Source of the DNA: Neospora caninum Liverpool
Lineage: Eukaryota > Apicomplexa > Conoidasida > Eucoccidiorida > Sarcocystidae
DNA length: 64,000 nucleotides
Direction: 5' to 3'
Assembly (NCBI RefSeq): GCF_000208865.1
Contig: NC_018392.1
Span: 2,562,793 to 2,626,792, forward strand
Both the position numbers and the translations under genes were made by a program. Below are positions 21,572 to 42,500 of the stretch, piece after piece. Within the stretch, counting starts at the first letter, position 1. Each line of letters opens with the position of its first letter. A model generated the notes under the pieces. The model made no database searches. It saw only the letters and a program-made list of their open reading frames with translations, and had not been told where the DNA came from.

Positions 21572-24189
21572 ACGGTAAATAGGTTGCTGGGCCGTCCACA
21601 AAAAGAAAAGAGAGTGAACAGCAATGCACTCAGGGGGAGGCATGTGCAGGAATAGAGTGAGAGACGACTGGACAGGGAAGAGTTGGAAAACCGCAGATCC
21701 ACAGGCGGGAGATGAAGACCGCGAATGCGTGGAAACGACGCTTTGAGCGGAGGAAACCGGACGAGGAAGCGTGAGGCTGCAGTGACGACACGAGCATCAG
21801 TTCGAGGTGAATCTGGAAAAGGAACGTGAGCTGCAGCGAAAGGCCTGTTTTTTTTATAGTACTCAAGAGGCTGTGTGTGAAGTGTGTGTGTGTCCATTTG
21901 GTTTGTCGCGTCTGGTAGCTTTTTCCCACGATGGCGTGTGCGTGTCAAGAGTGCGGTTCCTCCAGTAGCGACAGAAAACCAGGCAGGTTGCCCCCTGATT
22001 GAAATTTTGCTGTTTTCCGGAGAAAGCGTCTTGCACTTGCCTGGCACTGTCGCACATTCTCAGGGTGTGCGCAAGTCATATACACTCCTCAAAGTGGACA
22101 GTCATAAGCAACGTGGTGCAAGGTTGTGTGTGCTGGACGGAGAACAAAAAGCGATGGCATTCTGTCTTGTCCCCATTCTCCTTTCTGCTAGTCTAGCTTT
22201 GTTTAAAATCTGACGCAGTCCCCCCGTGTTCCAGGGAACTGCGTCGCTTGTTGCCTGAAAAAATCCGTTGCGATTCAAAGATGTTGTGCAAGAAGACACG
22301 CTGTGTTGCCAACCTGGCACATGACTGCCATTTTCTCGGGTGTCTTACGGATGCTCCTCAAGTCGAACATCATCAAGAAACGCTCGTGTGCGCGGCGTTC
22401 AGCGGTCACACATCCTGTCCCCCCTGCGTGGAGTAACCACCAGAGGCGTTCCAGGTGGCCTTTGAAGAAGAGGCAGTCTTCGAGGACACACGTTGCGTGG
22501 TGCAGCCGTTTTAAAGGAAGAGTGTCTAGGTAGCCACTAAACGCCAAGTGGCAGTGATATTTCCGCACTTTTGACTCGAGCTCAGGTACTCCACCGCCAA
22601 ATGTTGCTGCATTTGAGTTCCACAGGCCGTTTCGTTGGCTAAACTCTGCTACAGAGACGCCTCACGTTACTTGTAGGGTCTTTCACCAGTTCAAAGCGTC
22701 GACGTTGTGCATAAAAGTTTGGTGCGATCGAGTTTGCTGAGCAGAACGAACGGGGCTGCCTATCCGCAGTGCTAGCTGTGCGGAGCACACCCGAGAAAAA
22801 AAAAGTACTGCTGAGGCAGAATCCGTTTCCTCGCGTGCCTTTTTCAGGTCGTCTTCGTCCGTTGCACACTTGCCTGGAAGTGCACACGAATGCGGAGACA
22901 GACTAGCAAACACCGGAGAGTGCGCAGAGAGGAAAAGCACGGAAAAGCGCATAGAATGACGTTCGAGACACGGGAGGCGAACAGGTCGCCGCCTCGTAGG
23001 GACATGTGCCAGGAAAGGGGGTAGTCAGGGGCCATACGCACACTGGCAACTCGGTTTCCCCCCGTGTATTTTCGACACACTCTGCAGGTGGTCAATTGCT
23101 AAGCTTATTAACGAGCGAAGGACGGCGCTTCGCCTGCTTGCTGTGGCAGCGGTCGAGGCGTGCGGTGGTTGGTGTCCCACCCCAGTTTCTGCACACCTCT
23201 CCCCGCTGACGGGAAACACCCCTCCAGTGTTTTGACACAGAGGAGAACGGTCGCGAAATGAGGGCCGCGGTGTCGAGAACGCGAATTTCATGGAAAAATG
23301 TGATCTTTCGGGAAACCGCCCGTGTGTGACTGCCGCCTCTCTCTCTCAGGTGGTGGTGTCGGGCTCCGTCCGTTTCTTGACCTCCTCTCTCCACTGTCAC
23401 CCTCCACGCAGTCACCACCAGAGAAACGTCAAATCGATCTGCCTCTTCGCGTCCGGAGTTCCCGTCTCGTCTTGCATGTCTCCTTCCTTTTTGTTTCTTT
23501 CCCCCTTTCTCCTCACTTCTCTCCCTCCGCTTTCCTCAAAAGTGACGCCATCCGCCAGCTGAACGCAAGACCAACGCTACCCCGGGGCTCTCTGCGCCGC
23601 CCTCCCCCCGCCATACCGATACCCCCTCGACCATATATCGATACTCCCGCCCGCCACATAAAAGTTCCATCCTCCCTCTCTGTACACACTTCTCCCTTGT
23701 CTTCTTTCTCTGCTTTTCGTTTTGCCTCTTCGTCTCTGGTCTCATTCCCTCATCCATCGGTGGAGCCTCCCGGGTTCAACGACTGCTGGGCTGCGTTCCA
23801 CTCGAGTTGGGTGTCTGTACACCAGAGAACCGACACACTACGGTAATGCAAGACCGAAGACCACCTCTGCGTTCTCCCCCTTTCTTCATTGTTTTCCGCG
23901 CCGAATCAGTCGAGTGCAGGCCACGCTCCGTTGGTCTGGTGTTGCCTTGCTGCGTCTCCTCGCCTACGCGGCTTGCGCCCCGTGGGTTTCCGTGAGTTCT
24001 CTGTCTCCCGTCGTTTGTTTTCCGTTTTCCCTCCCCCTCTCTTCTCAGTAGGATTTATTGGTTCCCACTTCAAATCTGATGCACCGTCAGCTGTTCGCGT
24101 GTGTCAGTCCTGCCGCTCGCTTCACCTTGGCTTCTTTGTCTTTTGTCCCTCTTCTCTCTTGATTCCCTGCGCTCTTTGCCCTTCCTACC
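21572..24189 (+). other. Intergenic region and MCM5 leader
   Basis: The first part should contain the 3' untranslated region of the phosphatase gene. No convincing gene was found. From about 23330 to 24180 the plus strand is very rich in C and T, which is typical of long coccidian 5' leaders and fits transcription into MCM5. Frames in this leader (for example 23322-23846) have no ATG-linked family signal. Confidence 0.5.
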
Positions 24190-33242
<9,053 letters not shown>

Positions 33243-35253
33243 GGACTCTTTCCGGAAAAACAGAGGAAAAAAGAGGCACGAAAAAGCAACGCCTCTTTCT
33301 CTGGCTCGGTTGCGCACCGTGGGAAGTAGTTCTGGACCGATTTCTGCCGTTTTGTCCGAGCTTTTTCACTTTCTTCGCCGGAAACTGGCGGCGAGTCCTT
33401 GTCAGAAACTTGGCTTTCTGGCCGTTTTCTCTGTTCCCCTCGTTTCCTACAGTGTCCCAAAGCCGTACTCGTAGGCGAAACTGTCGGCGAGCGGTCACCT
33501 GGGTGTATCAGTATTTCCCTGTTTGTTTATGTCGAGCGCATGACGTGTCCAGAAACTTTTTAGGTGGGAAGCGGCGTGCGGGTTTGGCGACATGCCGTCT
33601 TCTGTGTTTGTTTTCTGGGGAACTACCTGCTCCTATTAGTGGAAGTGTTGGAAAACGAACAGAGGCTCCGAAGAGCGCGGTGGACAGAAATGAAGCTCTT
33701 CGACGTAGGCGGCGTTTCCACTGTGTAGCACGGATCGGCATTGGTAGAATGAAATCGATTGGAGACACACAGAGACAGACGCACAGAGGCAGGCGTGCCC
33801 TCGTAGGACTCCAGCGTCGCTCTCCGCATTTTTCGCAAAAACACGCCGCTTTTTTTTCCACGTAGACGCCGATCTCGCTTTTAAGGTCACTTTGCTTCGT
33901 TGGTTTGAATCACGCCACAAAACACAAGCGGAAACGCACCGCTGATGAACGGCCACGCCCGAAAGAGACAATCCGTTCTTCTGCTTCGCTCGCGAGACAG
34001 AAACGCGAACCCCCGACACAGCTGCCAAGACTCAAGCCTGGCTCTGTCCCAGGCGGGGGCGTTCAGTCTTTCTTTTCGAGAACTGCTGGACTCGCTACGA
34101 GTCCCCCCGAAGGGAGGAGTTGAAAAGGTCTACCTTTTTTGTGTGAAAGCAGAGCACGGAACGCGTACCGTAGTCGTCTCCGTAGCGTGCAGGGCAAAAG
34201 GTGACTGATTTCAGGTCTCGGTGTGTCGATCGCTATTTCTCAGCGTCGAGGCGTTGCCTCTTTCGAGCACCGTAGACGCGCGGGGGTATCTCCAGCTCGC
34301 TTCGGAAGAAACCACCGAAGGATACGCGTTTTAGAACGGCACTGGAGAAGCAGTGGTACGCACACCGACAACGCTGGGGTCTGCTGGCGGGATGCGAGAC
34401 TTCCGTGCTGGGACGTCGCTGTCGAGGCATCGGTCTAATTCTGCACGCGCGAGGGGCTGCCTCTGAACAACACGCTGCGAAGAAACCAAGCGCAGGCTCC
34501 AGTTATCGACGGAGCAGCCGGGAAGTGAAGCGGTTTCTGTTTTTCCTGAGACGGTGGTGACAGGACCACAAGCTTAAGACCGCCTCCACGGCAAAGAAAA
34601 GTTCGCTTGCACGTTGCCGCGAGTTTCACGTGTCTGTGGAGATATGCGCATCCACCACGGAAACATACAAGACACAAACAGGGATATTGCTGGATGCCCA
34701 CAAACCACTAAAAGGGCGTTGAAAAGAGAGCGCCCGCAATGTATGTCAGCCTATATGTCCAACCTTCGCTAATCTACGTGGACGCATCCATGCGGCACTG
34801 GTGCCTGACCCCAACAAGGTCGAGGAGCTCCGGTCCCTGCCAAAGCTGAATCACACCGTGAAGGTGTTCAGGCTCTACGACGAAGTCTGGCCACGCCTGC
34901 GAACGGCCCGTGTGCACGCACAGGGCCGGGGCGCTGGGGGGGCGGGGAGGGGGGGGGGGGGTGATACGGTGAGAGTACGTCGCTTGCAGACGCAGCTCGG
35001 ACGGACGGAGCCCATCCGGCGTTCGCTCCTCCATCGCTCCGACGTTCGCTGCTCTCTTCGAAGGCGGCCCGATCATTTTCCACTGTACCTTTTCGCTGCT
35101 GTTGTCGCGTTCTAACGCGTCATTTGCTTCGTTGTCTCGAGGGGGAAGTTCCCAGTCGTTGACATCCACACGCGCACACGAGGAAACACGACTACGCACT
35201 GCATTTTTGTGTCACAAGCAGCGAGCGCCACGCTTTTCGGTGGCGTGACAAAA
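33243..35253. other. Intergenic region between convergent genes
   Basis: MCM5 ends on the left and the minus-strand secreted protein gene ends on the right, so both 3' untranslated regions lie here. Most of the sequence shows nothing recognisable. The exception is a coding-like stretch at 34798-34912, described separately, followed by a G-rich run with only C and A interruptions (34936-34961). Confidence 0.45.
34798..34912 (+). other. Coding-like fragment, possible exon or gene remnant
   Basis: About 38 plus-strand codons have strongly G/C-ending third positions, as in the real exons of this window, and read like a soluble protein segment (for example KVEELRSLPKLNHTVKVF). The frame then runs into a G-rich tract and loses coding character. 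No start codon or clear splice partner was found. It could be a remnant of a duplicated gene or an exon of an unrecognised gene. The minus strand is also open here, so the strand is not certain. Confidence 0.25.
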
Positions 35254-38200
35254 TTACGAAGACGCCCCGACAGTCAGAACGGCCAAGGCAATGAGACTTG
35301 TCGAAGCCACCACAGTTGAAGCGGAGGAGCTCTGCAAAGCAACCGCACAAACACACACCCCAGAAAGGCCCCTGCGCTTGAGACGAGCATTGATTGAAAC
35401 GGTCGCAGACACGTGGAATACCGTCCGCAGTGTTTTTTGTTTTGGTGTGTCAACGCAGCCAGGGGTACGTGTTGGGAGAAGAAAACATCCGGTTCGCCAA
35501 AGGAGCGTTTCACCCTAAAACGGGTGTGCCTGCTTCCGACTCACCCAAGACCATGTTGACCCGGAAAAACAGGGCCACGCCAGCAAGGCTCCCCTCAAAG
35601 CGGCAGCTGAACTCACCAGAGCTTTCTCAGTCAGTCCGCGAACTGCCTGTTCATCTGTGAACACCTTTGCGAGATCAGCGACACCGATGCCGTCGGAACT
35701 GTCGACGATGGCCATGTCAATGCCCCTCTCTCCTGCTGCGCTTGCCGTCGACACGAAGGAGTGCTCCTTCACGACCGCCTCCATGGACGCCGCGTGGTCC
35801 TGCGAGTGACACAGCGACCAGTCGACACATTTTTAATGGCCTCGGCGCGCAAAAAGCGTTCATCCAGTTACTAAACACGTGCCAAGCCAACGCGAACCGG
35901 ATATCCGCCACACGGCCGAGTAATCTGCCCCACAGCACACGGCGCGTCCAAGACACGCCACGGTTTTCCGCAGTCGAGACGGCGATCGGCGATCGGCGCC
36001 CGACGTGCATATATGCCGTGCCTTCTCCAGAACATTTTCATAAACCGCTTGGTGGCGGTTCCAACCGCTTCCTGACCGGGCCCTCTCTCTGCCCCAGATC
36101 AGCGGCGCTTGAAGTCGCAGAGTGATACAGCGTAAATAACGTCTGCGTCTTGCTATCACCCGCGAAGGGTGAACAATTCTGTGGTGGCCCATGATCGGAT
36201 CCAGTTGTCCTCACACCTACCAGGCCACGCTCGACAACTCCATTCGCGAGAAGGTCTACGACCTTTCCCGCGTTCAGTTGCACGGCGGAAACTTCAGGGA
36301 TGCTCGTGGCAGAAGAAATGTCTTGCGCATCGGTTTCAGCGTCGTTCGCGGGAGCAAGAAAATTGTCGTTGGTGTTGAAGAATTTGCGCCAGCAATCACG
36401 ATACATTTCCTCGACGAAGATGGCAAAGCGCTCGACCAACCGCGTGTGGTTAACGGGCTGCAAAGGCATGCACCCGGAGAACAGCGTTCCGAAACAAAAC
36501 GTGACACCAGGAAGCACGCGCCCACGGTACACTCACGGCACAACAAGCGTACGCAGGGAATGAGGGAGTCACCAAGACACACAAAACGTTGGAGGGTGTG
36601 GACAGATGACCATCTGCGGGGTTGCCCACACAAGTGAGGTTTTTTGCTCGAGACGGTCCTCTGTGAAAACGGTCTTGCCACCGGGTGCTGCGCTCGCGAA
36701 CCTCCCGTGAAGGTCCATCATCGATTCCCCACGCACGGTTCGGCCGAAAGCGTCCGGAAGCGATTTGAAACGCGGCGGTGGCTGCGGTCGCCCAGCCTGG
36801 CTGTAATCACTCGAAAAACCGCACGGAGGCCACTCCTGGCGCTGGCCTCCGAACGCGTCCGCCAGGCCGTGTGTCAGCTCTGTCTCGGGGCCAGTGACCA
36901 GTTGCTTTTTGCCGCATCTGGACAACCTACCAGCTGATCCTGCACGCCGTCGCTGATCGCGCCTTCGCTGTTCATCGTTTTGTTGTAGAACTCCGCGACA
37001 TCCACGTCGGGTTTGGGCAGAAGGAGCGTCAACAGCTGGGCTGTCGTCGTCACGGCGGCCTGCGGCAGCAGTCCTCCCCAGACGCCGAAGACGCGGTCCC
37101 TGAGGGAAAGGCGAAAGCAAAACAGATCGGAGCGCGCGTCCACCGGTGGAAACGGCTGCGACCTGGCAGCCAAAACGGTTCCTCTTGAGTCACCGATCAG
37201 GCGGAGAGACCGGTTGCGACAACCGTTCACGCCGCTGGTGCATGCAGCCACTTGCGAAGCGTCCGTGTCCACCGAATCTTTTCACACGCTGCGAGCCGCT
37301 CCCCATTGTGCCTCGTCACGTCACCCGGCGTGGCATCAGCGGGACGAACTGGCTGTCTACCTTGCCCCTCGTCGTATCTCCCACTTACGTCACGTCGAGG
37401 TAGGCGGCCTTCACGATTTTTTCAACGCCCGCCGAGTCGACTTCAAAAGCGACCGTGTCGTTGTGCATTTGGAGCATGCGCAAGCGGCTCATGACGGCCA
37501 TCACTTTCTGCTTGATCGGGACCGCCTTCACTTCTTTGCTCGGGATCTGCGCGGTGTTGTAAGGCATCTCAGGGAGGTGACCTCGCTCCCCCAGAGCGCC
37601 GAGTGCTCCCCGATGCCTCGGTTCCGATTCTTTCGGCTGTGGACGAGACTCGTGCTCACGCGCCGCTTCCTCCGGAGTCGATGGCTTCTCTTGGATGATC
37701 TTGACTGTATCGGGCGCGACCTGTTGCTGGCCTTCGCCTGACGGCTGACGCTGCGCGCCCTGTTCGTACACCTCCAGAGGCGACAACGGCGGCATCACCT
37801 GGCGGCTCTGACCGACACCCGCGAGGTTCGCCCCCGGAGCTCCACTCGCGACTTGCGTCGGCTCAGCTCCGGGGAAGACTGCAGCCTGTCCAGGCGCGGC
37901 GGGACTCGGTTGCGCGACGGCTGCCTGTCCAGGCGCGGCGGGACTCGGTTGCGCGACGGCTGCCTGTCCAGGCGCGGCGGGACTCGGTTGAGCGACGGCT
38001 GCCTGTCCGGGTGCTCCCGCATCAGGCTGTGCCGGGAGTGCGACGGGCGACGCCGCAGGAGCTTGAACCGGCGGGGACGGAATCTGCGCGGGCATCTGGA
38101 ACGTAGGCATAGGCTGCGCCGGCTGCACGCCTCCCTGAGCGCCCAACGACGCCACAACCGGCTGCAAGTCCGGCACAGGCGCTTGACTGAGCGGGAGACT

Positions 38201-39589
38201 CGCCGCCGGCACAGCGCTCAAGTACGGGTCAGCCTGTACCGCAGCCGCCGCGCCAGTCGGGCCCGCCACTTGCGCCGGGGCGATCGGCATGGCCACGGCC
38301 GCAGCTGGGTTTTGCGCAGGCACTCCGGTCGCCACGCTAGCAACCGTCGGCGCCACTGGAGCCAGCAGTTGCTGAGGCTCGTCCTGCACACCCGCTCCAA
38401 CCTGGAGGAAGGAACTCTCTGGATGTTTCTCCTTCGTCTTGTGCTTTTCAAGTGGCAGCGCGGCCAGGAGCTTGTTCTGCTCCCGGACATCCGCCGACGG
38501 CTCCGCACTCTGCATCAGCCCTTGGATCTTGAAGAAGCGGAATTTGTAGAACTTCTTGTGGAGCTCGATCGCGCGGTCCAGGAGCCCGCCTTCTTCCAGA
38601 ACAGCCTGGACGAACTTTTTCGCGAAAGTGTCGACCGCCTGTTTGAAGGCCTCGACCGCGGACATGTCCTCGCCATCCAGATTCACACGGAAGATGACTG
38701 TCCCTTCGTTCACGATAACGTTCGAGCCAAGCTGCGCGTCATTGCCGTTCCCCACGCTGCAAAAAATGGCTGTCTGGGTCTCTCGGCGACGCAGCAGCGC
38801 CTTCCTCACATCCTCCGAGTTGAACGCGTTCAGACCGTCCGTCGCGGCGGTCTTGAACGCCTCCAGCAAGGCTGCAGCGTCTTGGTAGATGTACCAGAGG
38901 GTGTCATCCAGAAATCCTGCGTCCATGGCCTTGTGGTAGTGGGAAACCAGAGCTTCGACGATGCCTTTCCGCGCGACCTCCGACCCCCCAGACGCTTTGC
39001 TCGGATCCAAATGTCCGAGCCAGCTCTGGGCGAGCGCATGAGAGAAGGCAACGGCTGTGAGACAGTTTTTCTCATGCACGTACTTTTCGATCAACTTCTC
39101 GTATTCGGCGCCGCCGCACTTGAGTTGGGTTGTGGCTGAACCCAAAACCTCTCCGTCATCGGACTTCTGTATTTGCCGGCAGACAGGCTGAGACCCGGAC
39201 AGCGGCGCACACATTTCCTTGTTGTCCATGTGCTGCTCCAAATTTGATTTCAACAGCTTCCACTGTGGCGAGGCTGCCATCAAACTCGTGTTCGATCCGT
39301 TCAACTCATCCTGGAGCATCTTCTGCATAACCTCTTGGGCTGCGCACTCATCTTCTGACTCCTGGTCTTGCTCCGTCAGCACAGCGTCTTCATCGTCGCC
39401 GGCGCTCGCGCCATCCTCAGCTTCCAACGTGCTCGCACGGTGCCGAGCGCGCGTCGCCTCCGCCGCTAGCGAGGAGGGGAAAAGGGAGGCACTGGATGCA
39501 GAAAGAGTGGACTGAACTGCATGCTCAACGGATTCCGGCCGCTGCAACAGCGGCAGAAGGACGAGGAGGGAAAGAGTGAATTGACGCAT
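35254..39589 (-). CDS. Secreted 1017-residue protein with Pro/Ala repeats and GPI-like tail, 6 exons
   Basis: I do not recognise the family. Exons: 39589-37389, 37099-36931, 36796-36611, 36457-36221, 35799-35617, 35331-35254; phases agree throughout. The protein starts with a short signal peptide (MRQFTLSLLVLLPLL). It then has an acidic stretch (57-81), an alpha-helical cysteine-bearing region (cysteines 82, 127, 137, 158, 176, 277) reaching about residue 360, and a Pro/Ala/Gln-rich region (about 400-600) with a 13-residue tandem repeat. A charged linker and a more ordered C-terminal part encoded by exons 2-5 follow. The last exon encodes 25 residues, serine-rich then hydrophobic (TVVASTSLIALAVLTVG), which looks like a GPI-attachment signal or a tail anchor. 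The layout suggests export to the surface, a secretory organelle or the vacuole. Exon 1 is certain; the acceptors of exons 3 and 6 are the weakest choices. A rhoptry or surface protein are both possible. Confidence 0.75.
37884..38010 (-). repeat. 39-bp coding tandem repeat in the secreted protein
   Basis: Three almost identical 39-bp units (37884-37922, 37923-37961, 37962-38000) and the start of a fourth encode the 13-residue unit PGQAAVAQPSPAA. The copies differ by only one or two bases, so the expansion is recent. The unit count is likely to vary between strains. Confidence 0.92.
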
Positions 39590-42500
39590 TTCGACTTATC
39601 AACTTGAGCGTTCGCATTGGGTGCATGCGTGCCAACCTGCGGCGAAGTGCAGGGGAAGATACACGCGGCGTGCAACTCCGATGCAGAAGCCCCCAGACGA
39701 CTAGGCACGCAGGAGTGCGCGGCGCGGGGGAGGAAGTCACGAAATGAGGAAGAAAGCTAGCCCACCACCAGATCGGTCTGTATGTCAGGAGGGGGAAGAA
39801 AAACAGCGCCAAAGCTTGGCGAGCGACCGATAACAAGGGAGACGTTGAGTGCTGAATGAGGGGGTAGTGCCGACCCGTGGAGGATGTGACCTTCAGGCAA
39901 ACAGGCAATGCCTGCGAAAACACAAAGAAAACACGTTCCGTGCGCTGTGAAGAACAAAAAGTGAACAGTGTGGACTAGAATACAGAGCTGGAACGGGATG
40001 ACTTGGAGCTTCTCTCGCAAACAGCCACTGTGGAGAAAGGAACGGCCGCCCTCGTTCGAGCAGTGCAGGCACCGTTAGTACAGTGGTTTTCGCACTGAGA
40101 CATACCCATCCCTCTCGCTTCCACTCACAGTTAGTGACTTCTTCCCATCTACTGTTATCTGTTGGGAAAACGGAAAAAACCGAAATCCGAATCGGCGCGT
40201 CAGGCCGTTCTTTGTTTCCCCTGGCCCCGACCGTCACCGTTACTAAATGCGCGTTCGAAAAGCGACGTCCATCGACGTGGAAAGGTGATAGATGACAGTT
40301 TCTTGCCGTGTAATAACAGCCAACGAAACGTTAGACAACGTCTAAAGGAAAGTACCCCATAGCCTCCACGCTCACGTTTACTCCCCCCTCCCCGTCTCTC
40401 TCAGCGCAGCCTGGGCGAGAAAGGAAACGGGGGGCTACCGTTGCACCCCAAGCAGCGCTTTGGCACGAAAATAAGAGACATACAGGAAGCAACGCGAAAT
40501 GTTGAAAAAATAACACTTTCGCGGAGGATAGATAACCAGATAGCTTCAGCATCGACGGCTAGTCACAGCCACTTACCTTCACCACCCTGCAGACGGTGTT
40601 CGGCATCAGCACTCGTTGGGCCGGGGAAGCAGATAGAAGTGCGGTAAAACTCGCTTGAGGGGAACACAAACGGTAAATAAGGAGGGAAATACTCTACTCC
40701 ACAAGCAAAGTACAGCAAAGGAGAGGACACCTGGAGACCCAACCCGCGTCTCCATGCAAACGGCACCTGTAAGACTCGCTAGGAGCTTGGAATTGTAGCG
40801 CAGCTCGGGCAAGCATCGACAATCCAACCCGCGCGCGCACAGGGTATGCGGGACTCCCGTTGTTTCCCGCTTCGTGAGCAGAGGTGTAAGATCCGTGGAA
40901 CCCCCAGAATCTTTTTAAAATCACCAAACCCCTCGCGAAAGACATACCGCCACGTTTCATCCGCTCCAGCGGTTTTTCCTTCCGTGCAGGGACGTGAGCA
41001 CAATCGATCCTGCAAGATTGCCCATGTAGAGGGGTTGCAATGCATACTGAGAGAGGCGCAGGGGGATTACCCCTCCGTTGGGTAGCCACCCCGGGGAAGA
41101 CGGTTGCCTGTGATGACGATTCTGCACCCAACCGCGAGCGCGCACCGCTCTCCTGTACGTACAGCCACTATTGGATGGCCCGCTGACTCAGTACTGGTGA
41201 AATGAAAAAGGCAACTGCTCAAAAATGCAGGTTCTCGGCTCTGAAAAAGATTCTCCTAGAGATGGGAAGCCGCCGGTCCTTTTCGAAAACAGCGCTGCGC
41301 AGTGCACAGTTTAGCGCACTCAGGCCAGGCAGCGTGCCTTGCGACGTCTCTGTAAAAATCAGGCCAGCTGGGAAGCCTCTATGGAGAGCGGTCGCCGTGC
41401 GTCCGATACGGAGCAATCGACGGCGTATATTTTTACTCTCAGCGGGAACAAGACAGCGGTCATACTTCTGCGGGGGGTCCGCGCATTCGAATGCCCAAAA
41501 AACGCAGCCGATACTGACGAGACAGTGCACTTCTTGTGCAGAAAAACAGCAATTGTCGAACAAGTGACGACAACCTCGTCTGAGAGCTGCCAGAAGAATT
41601 CTTTCGCACGACAGGGGGTGGGCTGTCGCCGGCAAGTCTCGTCTCCCCCCTTCAAGTGTCTCGTTCAGGAGCTTTTCGCCGCCTTTCTACCCTGCCTCAT
41701 TGGCTGCTTGAGGCTGTCCTACGATACGAGGACAGCGAGCGTCACAGATGATTCATTTTCTGGGTTTCGTGTTAGACCTAGAGCTCCTTGCATGAACGAA
41801 TTGCGTGTGTCGGGAGAACAAATTGAGTTCGTAGCGGGTCAGCTGCTTGGATTATCCGAGTCGGGCATACGGGTCCTGTACATGATCACCGGTGTGACGG
41901 AACGGGATACACGACCTGGCGCTTCCGGTGGCGGCAGCGTTTTTTCCGACGCTTCTCTCTGAAGCAGATAAGCGAGTATCTTCACTAGTGCTCAGTAGGG
42001 CTATATATTGTGTGTCGACACAATTCCTCATGGGTTAAGCGTGAAAGCGACAGTCTAGTCTTCCGCAGTTGCCCATTAGTTACCCGGCTGTGTCAGGTGC
42101 TGGAAATCCAAAAAAGAGGCGTATCGCAGTTTCGGAAACTAAGGGGACACACGGCTCGGCATTCTGTGCCCAGATAACTGCTCACAGCCTGACGAAGGAA
42201 ATCTGTCGGAAAGGGATACCCCGGTCCACATCCATATCTCGAGCTCTCGTGTGTGGAAAGTGGAGCCTTCCCCAGCTGCCAACAGGTCAACCATGTATTA
42301 TTTAATTCAGTCAATTCGCGTTAGGGGTGGATTCACGAAGGAGTTAGATGCTCAGAGCACTGTAAACTGGAACGCCAGGGGTCAGTTGCCTCCTTCCTCA
42401 TTTTGCAACAGGCAACATGGTTTCTTGAGTCCGACGTAATCTCATCAGTGGAAGACAGCTTCTGAGGAGGCGGGGCCGACGCCACAGCCTCGTCCCCGGG

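Noticed and set aside
36569..36931. Continuous reading of the secreted protein through intron 2
   Set aside because: Exon 2's frame meets a stop at 36874, so a splice is required. The acceptor at 36796 was chosen because it follows a pyrimidine-containing stretch and keeps phase with exon 4.
37853..39139. 428-codon plus-strand frame
   Set aside because: It is the antisense shadow of the large exon of the secreted protein, produced by its strong codon bias and repeats.
41339..41962. 207-codon plus-strand frame
   Set aside because: It has no signal, domain or biased codon use, and there are competing frames on both strands.
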